Below, piece by piece: positions 14,578 through 20,542 of a DNA stretch of 44,602 bases. The number at the start of each line of letters is the position of its first letter. The first letter of the stretch is position 1. The DNA comes from Rhodobacteraceae bacterium Water-Bin34 (lineage in GTDB: Bacteria; Pseudomonadota; Alphaproteobacteria; Rhodobacterales; Rhodobacteraceae), in contig FZLS01000017.1 in assembly GCA_900197625.1 (NCBI GenBank), positions 1 through 44,602 on the forward strand. The letters run 5' to 3'. Both the position numbers and the translations under genes were made by a program. The notes under the pieces were generated by a model. It did not search any database. It saw only the letters and a list, made by a program, of their open reading frames with translations, and was not told the DNA's origin.

Positions 14578-14695
14578 AATAATATCCTTCATTCGAGTTT
14601 GATTCTAGGTCTTCTACAATTCTATAAAGATCTTGTAGCTTTTCGATATCATTTTTATTTTCAGTATCGATCTGAATTTCTATTTTTATAATCAT
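14555..14695 (-). CDS. Small acidic protein, 46 aa
   Basis: The frame starts 2 nt after the upstream stop and overlaps the hydroxymethylase start by 23 nt. The protein is a predicted amphipathic strand-helix (IIKIEIQIDT, then NDIEKLQDLYRIVEDLES) with an acidic, Tyr-rich tail. The Shine-Dalgarno is weak, so translation probably depends on coupling. Function unknown. Confidence 0.55.
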   Translation of the reverse strand: MIIKIEIQIDTENKNDIEKLQDLYRIVEDLESNSNEGYYYGDDESK

Positions 14696-14697
14696 AA

Positions 14698-15027
14698 TTA
14701 TTCATTGTAATCAGTTTCTTTGTTAAATCTATCATCAAAATCTTCAGCAGTAGCTTCGGCTTGACACATGATAAGTATCATCATTTGTGTAAGAGCGTGA
14801 TGAGTGTGTGGTAATCCACTTTCAGGATCAATATCTTCGCCTGAGTTCCAAGCTAAGAGATGTCGCATGATTGATCCATAATGACGTGTTGATGGAAACT
14901 TATTAACATCTTTACGCCAATTATTTTTGCCATACTTTTGAGCACCAAAAGCAAACACTTCAGCCGCAGCAATAATAGCTTCAGATGGAACGAGATCAAT
15001 TGGTGGTTTGTCGTTATCAAACTTCAT
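14698..15027 (-). CDS. DUF5664-type (dATP/dGTP diphosphohydrolase N-terminal-like) protein
   Basis: The 109-aa protein has the family pattern KFDNDKPPIDLVPSEAI, FGAQKYGKNNW, RHLLAWNSGEDIDPESGLPHTHHALTQM. Proteins with this domain are annotated as dATP/dGTP diphosphohydrolase N-terminal domain and are common in phages. The His/Asp/Glu-rich end of the motif could bind metal. It fits the nucleotide-pool theme of its operon (hydroxymethylase, MazG-like protein, deaminase). Activity is not proven from sequence. Confidence 0.8.
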   Translation of the reverse strand: MKFDNDKPPIDLVPSEAIIAAAEVFAFGAQKYGKNNWRKDVNKFPSTRHYGSIMRHLLAWNSGEDIDPESGLPHTHHALTQMMILIMCQAEATAEDFDDRFNKETDYNE

Positions 15028-15038
15028 AATATATCCTT

Positions 15039-15647
15039 TTAATATACGCTTTCATTATATACAGAGCGTGGGTCACCGTTTTTATTGTAGAAAAACTTAA
15101 GCTTTTTGTTACCATACTGATCGACAATAAAGTTGTTATCGAACTTAGTATTACATGGTCTAAGGTTTTCACGAATAGTATCAAAAGGTGCAACACATCT
15201 CCATCTTACATCATAAGTATTTTCAGATAATTTATTATAACATCCAAAGATAACAATGTCAACACATTTTGGATAGAGCTTGCGATTGCGAGCTAGCTTT
15301 TGTCCCATATAGTTTGAGATCGTAAGCCACTTGGTTTCGTATTTTTTGCCTACAGGATCTGCAGCATTCTTTACTTCGCATCTAAATCCATTCCAATCAA
15401 CATCCCAGTTATGAGATGAGGGAACAGTGTGGTCAAACTCAGCGGGATTCATTACACCACCTTGTCGAACCAAAGCAAATTCAAGAATGACGCCAGCCTT
15501 TGTGTGAGCATATACAGTTTCATAGCTACGGTCACGTCTACGTACGTCGCAAGCATACATTTCTTTAGCCATAGTTTCTATATGCGCCAACTCATCCTCG
15601 TTTAATTCAAGGATGAGAGGCTCTGGGAGGGTAAGCTTTTTAGGCAT
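15039..15647 (-). CDS. Putative PD-(D/E)XK nuclease-like protein
   Basis: The 202-aa protein has a helix with ILEFALVRQGG (acidic residue), then WDVDWNGFRCEVKNA. The D-x(n)-E-x-K pattern is typical of PD-(D/E)XK nucleases. Many Lys/Arg and Cys residues follow. It could be a nuclease acting on host or foreign DNA, which would be safe for phage DNA if the phage cytosines are modified; this is inference. It overlaps its upstream neighbour by 8 nt. A consensus early promoter lies inside its 3' half and points to the nucleotide genes. Confidence 0.6.
   Translation of the reverse strand: MPKKLTLPEPLILELNEDELAHIETMAKEMYACDVRRRDRSYETVYAHTKAGVILEFALVRQGGVMNPAEFDHTVPSSHNWDVDWNGFRCEVKNAADPVGKKYETKWLTISNYMGQKLARNRKLYPKCVDIVIFGCYNKLSENTYDVRWRCVAPFDTIRENLRPCNTKFDNNFIVDQYGNKKLKFFYNKNGDPRSVYNESVY
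15234..15262 (-). promoter_or_regulatory. Early sigma70-type promoter inside the nuclease-like gene
   Basis: The minus strand has TTGACA (15257-15262), a 17-bp spacer and TATAAT (15234-15239), embedded in the CDS 15039-15647 and aimed at the nucleotide/modification operon. Confidence 0.72.
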
Positions 15648-15873
15648 GGTATTCTTTCCGCCAAGATGATCCTACTGTACCAAGACCACTGCCGGAGAGA
15701 TATACTTGCCACATGATACGAGATACTTCAGCTGAATTTGGTGCCTTGTCAAGATCGTACTGAAGACGATTTAAAGCACGCGGTTTAGTCTTTGGACTAA
15801 GCATCTTTAGTGCTTCTTCACGAGCTTTTTCCAAAGGCATTTTATCAAGTTTTTGAAGAGTTTCAATATCCAT
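15640..15873 (-). CDS. Hypothetical protein, 77 aa
   Basis: This mostly helical, Lys/Leu-rich small protein (LQKLDKMPLEKAREEALKML, RALNRLQYDLDKAPNSAEVSRIMWQVYLSG) has a Gly/Ser-rich end. No family recognised. It overlaps the nuclease-like gene by 8 nt and follows the basic protein at 15886-16173 in the same transcript. Confidence 0.65.
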   Translation of the reverse strand: MDIETLQKLDKMPLEKAREEALKMLSPKTKPRALNRLQYDLDKAPNSAEVSRIMWQVYLSGSGLGTVGSSWRKEYHA

Positions 15874-15885
15874 TACAAAAGTTCC

Positions 15886-16173
15886 TTAAGTTCTATCGTA
15901 GACGTAAACGTCAGCATGAGTAGCAAGACTTAGTGGAAGAGATTGATCATAACCTCTCCTTCTACCTTTACCATATCTTGCTTCGGAATGCACTGCCCTA
16001 GGACCTCTACCTTGAAGTTTAACACGCTTTGGTGTTTCGAGAGGGTGAGCTGTGTTGTGCATTTTGACAACCATTTTAAGACCGTCGAGCGACGCTTGAT
16101 CTTCTGGAGCAACTTGTCCATCGATCATTTTAACAGTTGTGTAGTAAGCTTGAGTTCTATTTTGGTTTTTCAT
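15886..16173 (-). CDS. Hypothetical basic protein, 95 aa
   Basis: It is Arg/Lys-rich in the centre (KRVKLQGRGPRAVHSEARYGKGRRRGYDQ), suggesting nucleic-acid contact, with N- and C-termini of mixed composition. No family recognised. It has a full early promoter (16201-16229) and an AAGGAT Shine-Dalgarno, so it heads the transcript leading into the modification operon. Confidence 0.65.
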   Translation of the reverse strand: MKNQNRTQAYYTTVKMIDGQVAPEDQASLDGLKMVVKMHNTAHPLETPKRVKLQGRGPRAVHSEARYGKGRRRGYDQSLPLSLATHADVYVYDRT

Positions 16174-16200
16174 AATATATCCTTATTAATTTATAGTACT

Positions 16201-16229
16201 ATTATACATCATTTAAGAACGAATGTCAA
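16201..16229 (-). promoter_or_regulatory. Early promoter with downstream TATAAATT box
   Basis: The minus strand has TTGACA (16224-16229), 17 bp, TATAAT (16201-16206), then 5 bp and TATAAATT (16188-16195). It heads the operon beginning at 16173. Confidence 0.85.
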
Positions 16230-16242
16230 CAGTTATTTTAAA

Positions 16243-16497
16243 TTAATTTGAAGTTATTTCATCCATTAGCTGGGTAAACACTTTGTGTGCTTCAGAAAAG
16301 TTAGAGTAGGAGTTACTAGTTAGGCCTTCAAGTTCTATGCACTCTAGAACGTACTCTCCATCTTCTTTGCCCCACATCCAGCTGTTCTTATAAAAGCCGT
16401 CGGAATCTTCGATCAACTCGTTCACAAGAACATAGCCTTTGTACTTATAAGACTCATCGAACCAACCGATTCGTTGCTTCTCATGCCAAACAGTCAT
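16243..16497 (-). CDS. Hypothetical protein, 84 aa
   Basis: The protein is rich in aromatic and acidic residues (IGWFDESYKYKGYVLVNELIEDSDGFYKNSWMWGKEDGEYVLECIEL). No family recognised. Its ATG overlaps the stop of the gene upstream (TAATG), so the two are translationally coupled; its stop lies just before the next promoter. Confidence 0.65.
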   Translation of the reverse strand: MTVWHEKQRIGWFDESYKYKGYVLVNELIEDSDGFYKNSWMWGKEDGEYVLECIELEGLTSNSYSNFSEAHKVFTQLMDEITSN

Positions 16498-16934
16498 TAC
16501 GCGTATTCCTTAAATGTTACTACATCAAGGAGCTTTTCAACAAGCTCTCTGCCGTAATCAGTGAATAGAATACCACGATCCCAGACGAAGTGCTCAACAC
16601 ACTGACCTGAGTAAAAATCTTCACCCTCAGTAATCCACCTAAGAGCAGTTGTTTCATCACCAGCGCCTAACGCAATTGCCTTAGCAATTTCAGCTTTCAT
16701 GGCCGCGACGTCTTCTTCTTTTTGAAGCTTAGACTCTTTTATCTGCGCTTCCATCTCAGCGTCCATCTGATCGAGTGATTTCTCAAGAGCTTCAGCCGAA
16801 AGACCTAGGTAGTAATCCCAGGTAGAACCACGCGGGCGAAAGCCGTTGAGGTCCTTGAAGTAATCCGAAAAGCACATGTCGTGCAGTTCAGTATTACGTT
16901 CGGCGGTGTTTGCTTCAGAGTTAATGCGATTCAT
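16497..16934 (-). CDS. Hypothetical acidic protein with coiled coil, 145 aa
   Basis: The central part (about residues 48-90: LSAEALEKSLDQMDAEMEAQIKESKLQKEEDVAAMKAEIAKAI, cut here) is a predicted coiled coil. The ends are aromatic and acidic. It starts 12 nt after the gene at 16947-17210. No family recognised. It belongs to the block of small early genes and may be a host-takeover factor, which is an inference from position only. Confidence 0.65.
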   Translation of the reverse strand: MNRINSEANTAERNTELHDMCFSDYFKDLNGFRPRGSTWDYYLGLSAEALEKSLDQMDAEMEAQIKESKLQKEEDVAAMKAEIAKAIALGAGDETTALRWITEGEDFYSGQCVEHFVWDRGILFTDYGRELVEKLLDVVTFKEYA

Positions 16935-16946
16935 CTTAATAGCCTC

Positions 16947-17210
16947 TTATTTAGTGTAACCTAGTTTTAGAAATTCTTCAGCTTCAGCTTGAGTAACTCC
17001 AGAAAGTTTAAGTACTTCCTTAAGATTACGTGGGCCAAATGATGTACCAAAGCGAGTAAGAGCATCACCGAAGGAGCTCATACGATTTGATCGAGCAATT
17101 TCGTCATCTTTCAAACCTTTCATAGGCATGTTAACTGAGATATCCATCAGTTTGCGACCAATTGCAGCAACTATAACTTGATTTTTAGTAGGATCATAAG
17201 GTGATTTCAT
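16947..17210 (-). CDS. Hypothetical protein, 87 aa
   Basis: The sequence begins MKSPYDPTKNQVIVAAIG and ends LKEVLKLSGVTQAEAEEFLKLGYTK, a likely small helical bundle. I chose the ATG at 17210, which has AAGGA about 10 nt upstream; an in-frame TTG earlier is close to the predicted transcript start. No family recognised. It has its own early promoter at 17243-17271. Confidence 0.65.
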   Translation of the reverse strand: MKSPYDPTKNQVIVAAIGRKLMDISVNMPMKGLKDDEIARSNRMSSFGDALTRFGTSFGPRNLKEVLKLSGVTQAEAEEFLKLGYTK

Positions 17211-17242
17211 AGTATTTCGTTCCTTTTTCAATTTATATAGCC

Positions 17243-17271
17243 ATTATATATCATCTTAAAACGAATGTAAA
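17243..17271 (-). promoter_or_regulatory. Early promoter (TTTACA variant) with TATAAATT box
   Basis: The minus strand has TTTACA (17266-17271), 17 bp, TATAAT (17243-17248), 5 bp, then TATAAATT (17230-17237). Confidence 0.78.
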
Positions 17272-17316
17272 GGCTTTTTTTCACTTTTTTTTGTGACAAA
17301 GTGTCACACCTATTCC

Positions 17317-17643
17317 TTAATCTAAACGATAAGCAACGTGACATTTGATTCCAGCGTCTCTTTCCATGATTGCGGCATATGCCTCAGCACCAGCTTTTTT
17401 AGCACTCATATCTTGAGTATTTACATTGGAAGGATTCCAACAATGAAGACCAGTACCTACATAAGGCTTTTTGAAACCGTGCTCTTTAAGCACTTTACCA
17501 ACCTTTGTGTTACCACGTACTCTTGCTTCAACCCAAGCAAAACCACAATTAAACATACCTTCACCGTACTGATCAATGTATTCTTTTGCCGCTAGCTCAG
17601 CAGCCATCTCAGCTTTACCAATTACTTTAATAAGTTCGTTCAT
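17317..17643 (-). CDS. Hypothetical protein, 108 aa
   Basis: The protein has an Ala-rich N-terminal helix (IGKAEMAAELAAKEYIDQYG) followed by MFNCGFAWVEARVRG, GTGLHCWNPSNVNTQDM and AAIMERDAGIKCHVAYRLD. Three Cys and several aromatic residues suggest a compact fold. I do not recognise a named family. Single gene behind its own early promoter (17674-17702), with AAGGAA as ribosome site. Confidence 0.68.
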   Translation of the reverse strand: MNELIKVIGKAEMAAELAAKEYIDQYGEGMFNCGFAWVEARVRGNTKVGKVLKEHGFKKPYVGTGLHCWNPSNVNTQDMSAKKAGAEAYAAIMERDAGIKCHVAYRLD

Positions 17644-17673
17644 GTTTAAGTTCCTTTATCAATTTATAGAGCT

Positions 17674-17702
17674 ATTATATTCGGTTTGAGAACAAATGTC
17701 AA
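17674..17702 (-). promoter_or_regulatory. Early promoter with TATAAATT box
   Basis: The minus strand has TTGACA (17697-17702), 17 bp, TATAAT (17674-17679), 5 bp, TATAAATT (17661-17668). It precedes the 108-aa gene. Confidence 0.85.
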
Positions 17703-17739
17703 CTGTTTTTTAGATCATTTTGTTATAAAAAGATGTTTC

Positions 17740-17958
17740 TTATAACTCTTCTACAGTGATTCTGTAGGCTTTACCGTTTGAATCTGTACAGTCTATGGTC
17801 TTTCGAGTTGATTGGAAGTAGCCTTCAGTTGGATGAAGATCCAGCATGACGCCACCAACGAGGCCATTGATCGTATCAAAGTGTTGATCTTCTGGCTTGA
17901 TGGATACCAAAGCCTTTCGAATAAAAGATGCGAAAGCGTCGCAATAAGCTAAGTTCAT
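17740..17958 (-). CDS. Hypothetical protein, 72 aa
   Basis: Small mixed protein (AYCDAFASFIRKALVSIKPE, GGVMLDLHPTEGYFQSTRKTIDC, YRITVEEL). No family recognised. It starts 2 nt after the stop of the 124-aa gene and shares its promoter. Confidence 0.65.
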   Translation of the reverse strand: MNLAYCDAFASFIRKALVSIKPEDQHFDTINGLVGGVMLDLHPTEGYFQSTRKTIDCTDSNGKAYRITVEEL

Positions 17959-17960
17959 AA

Positions 17961-18335
17961 TTAAGCCGCCTTTTCTAATTTGGAGTTAAAAGCTTTGAAA
18001 CCGTAGGAGGATACAACCACCATTTCACCTGTCTCGTCGATGATCACGTCAGCAACCGAGATTGAGTGCATAGATGATAAACGTTCGATGCTTTCCTCTG
18101 GACCGATGTTACCGATATGGAACACTTCGTTAAGGTTCTCAGCTACAATATTACAAACGTGGGTGTAGTAACCATTGTCCCATGCTTCAGAGGCTTGATC
18201 AGCAATCTTGTCACCGCTGAAATCCATAGTCATATCCATTTTAGCTACATGAGCAGGAACAGCCATATGACCTTCAGCATTGATTAAGTCATACTGAGCC
18301 TTACTTAGCTTGATTTGATAGATTGAATATTTCAT
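17961..18335 (-). CDS. Hypothetical protein, 124 aa
   Basis: The protein opens with MKYSIYQIKLSKAQYDLINAEGH, contains DFSGDKIADQASEAWDNGYYTHVCNIVAENLNEVFHIGN, and ends in VVSSYGFKAFNSKLEKAA. It looks globular and soluble. No family recognised. It is first in a two-gene early transcript behind the promoter at 18366-18394; the AAGAGGC site precedes the ATG. Confidence 0.66.
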   Translation of the reverse strand: MKYSIYQIKLSKAQYDLINAEGHMAVPAHVAKMDMTMDFSGDKIADQASEAWDNGYYTHVCNIVAENLNEVFHIGNIGPEESIERLSSMHSISVADVIIDETGEMVVVSSYGFKAFNSKLEKAA

Positions 18336-18365
18336 ATTTTAGCCTCTTGTTTAATTTATATGTAT

Positions 18366-18394
18366 ATTATACATCATCTCAAAACAAATGTCAA
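18366..18394 (-). promoter_or_regulatory. Early promoter with TATAAATT box
   Basis: The minus strand has TTGACA (18389-18394), 17 bp, TATAAT (18366-18371), 5 bp, TATAAATT (18353-18360). Confidence 0.85.
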
Positions 18395-18469
18395 CAAAAA
18401 AATGAAATTAAATCAAATTAAATTCCTAATGAAAACAACGGCTTGTAAAATAATTGAAAGTTTTTTGAA

Positions 18470-18494
18470 AAAGACGTCCATGTCTGCGGTCTTT
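18470..18494 (-). terminator. Weak hairpin terminator
   Basis: A 6-bp AAAGAC/GTCTTT stem with a 13-nt loop is followed by further T residues on the minus strand, just after the small gene at 18501-18587. It would mark the end of the fibre-side transcript. Confidence 0.35.
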
Positions 18495-18500
18495 CCGTGA

Positions 18501-18587
18501 TTATTTAGAGGCTTTTTTAACACCAGAAGCTGCTTTAGCAACTTTCTTAGTGTACGACACGCCTCTATAGGTTAGTTCTATAGTCAT
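18501..18587 (-). CDS. Mini-protein, 28 aa, DUF4278-like start
   Basis: The frame has an ideal AAGGAG Shine-Dalgarno and reads MTIELTYRGVSYTKK followed by a Lys/Ala/Ser tail. The LTYRGVSY pattern matches the N-terminus of the short DUF4278 proteins common in cyanobacteria and their phages. Function unknown; the Lys-rich tail suggests binding to nucleic acid or membrane. Confidence 0.6.
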   Translation of the reverse strand: MTIELTYRGVSYTKKVAKAASGVKKASK

Positions 18588-18655
18588 CGTAATTCTCCTT
18601 ATTCGGATTATACGATTCTTTTAACGCATGAACCAATGCGGATCTCTTAAGTGGA

Positions 18656-18859
18656 TCAGGCTGTTTGTTTTTCGTATCTCTGTACTAGCACAGCAACATT
18701 AGAGTGTGAGCCAGTTTTAATAGAACTTAATGCACCAAATAAACATTGGTTAGCACCTGTGGGTAGCAAAAGCTTCATGGATTGTAAAGCTTCGTCTATT
18801 TGATCAGCCGTTACAGAATCTGGATTATCTTGCCATTGTTTTACTAGTTCAATACTCAT
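18656..18859 (-). CDS. Hypothetical protein, 67 aa
   Basis: Helical small protein (IELVKQWQDNPDSVTADQIDEALQSMKLLL, then SSIKTGSHSNVAVLVQRYEKQ). It follows the fibre-type gene at 18873-19940 by 13 nt and probably belongs to the same late transcript, so it may be a fibre-associated or assembly factor. No family recognised. Confidence 0.62.
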   Translation of the reverse strand: MSIELVKQWQDNPDSVTADQIDEALQSMKLLLPTGANQCLFGALSSIKTGSHSNVAVLVQRYEKQTA

Positions 18860-18872
18860 ATTTACTTATTCC

Positions 18873-19940
18873 TTAGAAGTTAAACTTCACATATGGATCA
18901 AATACTTGGAAGCCACCTGTGAGTTCAGCAGCAGCCTCTAAATCAGGATCCATATAAGACGCGTTTTCTGCAAAGAAAATATTAAAGTTCACGTGATTAA
19001 AAGTCTCGCCAACTGACCTTTCTGGAACAAACGTAAATTCAATAAGTTGAAAGTCTTCAAAGTTATCTTGATCTAAGAAAGCTTGTTCAGTCACGTGAGC
19101 AGTGCCTTGCATATGATAGGGAGTGTGCGTGCCATTAGTAGGAGATGATGGTTCATCGTCTGGTCGTGCGCTTAGTCCATTCCAATTATATTCTCCTTGA
19201 TCGCCAGTTAATGTCCCAGTCGGTAAAGTGTAACTTGGATTGTTGGCGCCGATGGCGATATAGTTAACGTGACGTTCATCAGAAGAGTCTACTTGTGTAG
19301 TAGAAATACCAGCAAAAGATAATGGTCTTAATTTGTCATCAGCGCTAATTTTTACTCTTGCGCCAACAGTAATTGATGCTGCCGTTACAGGAACGTAAAC
19401 ACGCTGTGTCCATTCATATCTTATCCAAAGCCCTGTGTTACTCATTTGTGTTGAGCCGTCTATTGTTGACAGGGTTGTATTGCTTATAAGCTTGCACAAA
19501 GCGTGATCATCAGAATGTCCATTAAAGAAGCTGGCTCTAGTTGGGTCTTCATTGCTATAATGCTCATTATCCCATAGATATCCTGAGCCATACATTTTCA
19601 TAACTCTTGCATCACCATCATCTGGGACGTACCCTACTAATTCGTATGGATCAAATCTTTCTAAAAAGAAGTTTCCAACAAAAGAGCCGTATCCATCGTT
19701 AAAGAGCGGCGAAAAATGCAACCAATTTCTTATAGGTGCAAATGTTCCTTCTATCTCAGTAGCGTTGCTTTCATAAACACCGTTGCCGACAGTCCAGGTT
19801 GGATAATTACCGTGTTCAAATAGAGTATTATAAAGACGGTTGCCTGTATAAGGCAATGCCTGCTTGTTCGTAGTATTTTCACCCGCGGTTCTCGCTAAGT
19901 ATAATCCGTGAACACCTTTGATGCCTTTGCCAAGTTTCAT
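18873..19940 (-). CDS. Putative virion/fibre protein, 355 aa
   Basis: The protein is rich in Asn, Gly, Thr, Ser and Tyr with few Lys, a composition typical of beta-structured fibre proteins. It starts GKGIKGVHGLYLARTAGENTTNKQ and contains many aromatic-rich loops (FERFDPYELVGYVPDDGD, WIRYEWTQRVYVPV). It sits 1 nt downstream of the fibre adaptor gene (19942-20487), so it may be the distal receptor-binding part of that fibre. Sequence family not recognised; structural role inferred from composition and context. Confidence 0.7.
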   Translation of the reverse strand: MKLGKGIKGVHGLYLARTAGENTTNKQALPYTGNRLYNTLFEHGNYPTWTVGNGVYESNATEIEGTFAPIRNWLHFSPLFNDGYGSFVGNFFLERFDPYELVGYVPDDGDARVMKMYGSGYLWDNEHYSNEDPTRASFFNGHSDDHALCKLISNTTLSTIDGSTQMSNTGLWIRYEWTQRVYVPVTAASITVGARVKISADDKLRPLSFAGISTTQVDSSDERHVNYIAIGANNPSYTLPTGTLTGDQGEYNWNGLSARPDDEPSSPTNGTHTPYHMQGTAHVTEQAFLDQDNFEDFQLIEFTFVPERSVGETFNHVNFNIFFAENASYMDPDLEAAAELTGGFQVFDPYVKFNF

Positions 19941-19941
19941 A

Positions 19942-20487
19942 TTAGGGATCCAACTTTACTAGACCAGAGCCATAAATTATATAGTTAGGAGTAGTACTAG
20001 TTCCGCCGGCTGCGTTATCGTCTATACAGACAATATCTACGATTCCACCAGACAAAACCTCGAAATTATTTTCTACTGCGAATGCTGAGTTACCATTTAA
20101 TGCATGAACATTCTGAGTGCCAGTATCAATAATTAAGGGAAACGCAGAAGCGTTGCCTATCGTCCACTCTGAACCTACGTTAATCGCCGCTGGTTGAAAT
20201 AAATTAACCGTTGTAGTTACACTTGCACCAGCGCCTTTTTTGATTATTCTTTGATTTGTAAATGCTTCAAACTCTGCACCAGTAATTGTTTCATCATTAG
20301 TAAGCGTTAAAGCGTTAGAAATATTACCGCTGAGCGTAACTTCGTTTCCGCCAGGAGTAACTCCATCAGATAATCTTAACCCACCAGTATCTGGGTTCCA
20401 AAAGATTTCGCCTTTGAGACCTATATAAGTTTCAGGGTTGTTACCACCCAGTTTAGTTAAAAATGCGCTGTAAGTTGTTGTAGCCAT
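19942..20487 (-). CDS. Fibre adaptor protein with conserved N-terminal module
   Basis: The first 50 residues (AFLTKLGGNNPETYIGLKGEIFW, then NPDTGGLRLSDGVTPGG) match the N-terminal module of the plus-strand protein at 32560-33456 and of structural proteins in marine T4-like phages. The rest is Thr/Asn/Gly-rich beta structure. The module probably docks the fibre to the tail. The ribosome site is AAAGGAC. A late-box variant (GATAAATA, 20523-20530) lies about 35 nt upstream. Confidence 0.78.
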   Translation of the reverse strand: MATTTYSAFLTKLGGNNPETYIGLKGEIFWNPDTGGLRLSDGVTPGGNEVTLSGNISNALTLTNDETITGAEFEAFTNQRIIKKGAGASVTTTVNLFQPAAINVGSEWTIGNASAFPLIIDTGTQNVHALNGNSAFAVENNFEVLSGGIVDIVCIDDNAAGGTSTTPNYIIYGSGLVKLDP

Positions 20488-20522
20488 TTTGTTTGTCCTT
20501 TAGTATTAATTGTATTACCTGA

Positions 20523-20530
20523 TATTTATC
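20523..20530 (-). promoter_or_regulatory. Late-promoter-like box (GATAAATA)
   Basis: One mismatch to TATAAATA, on the minus strand in the gap before the fibre adaptor gene. Position suits an extra late promoter, but a single mismatch makes it uncertain. Confidence 0.35.
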
Positions 20531-20542
20531 AAGTTTACTTGT

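Noticed and set aside
15726-15755. TTGACA on the minus strand inside the 77-aa gene
   Set aside because: No acceptable -10 at 16-18 bp.
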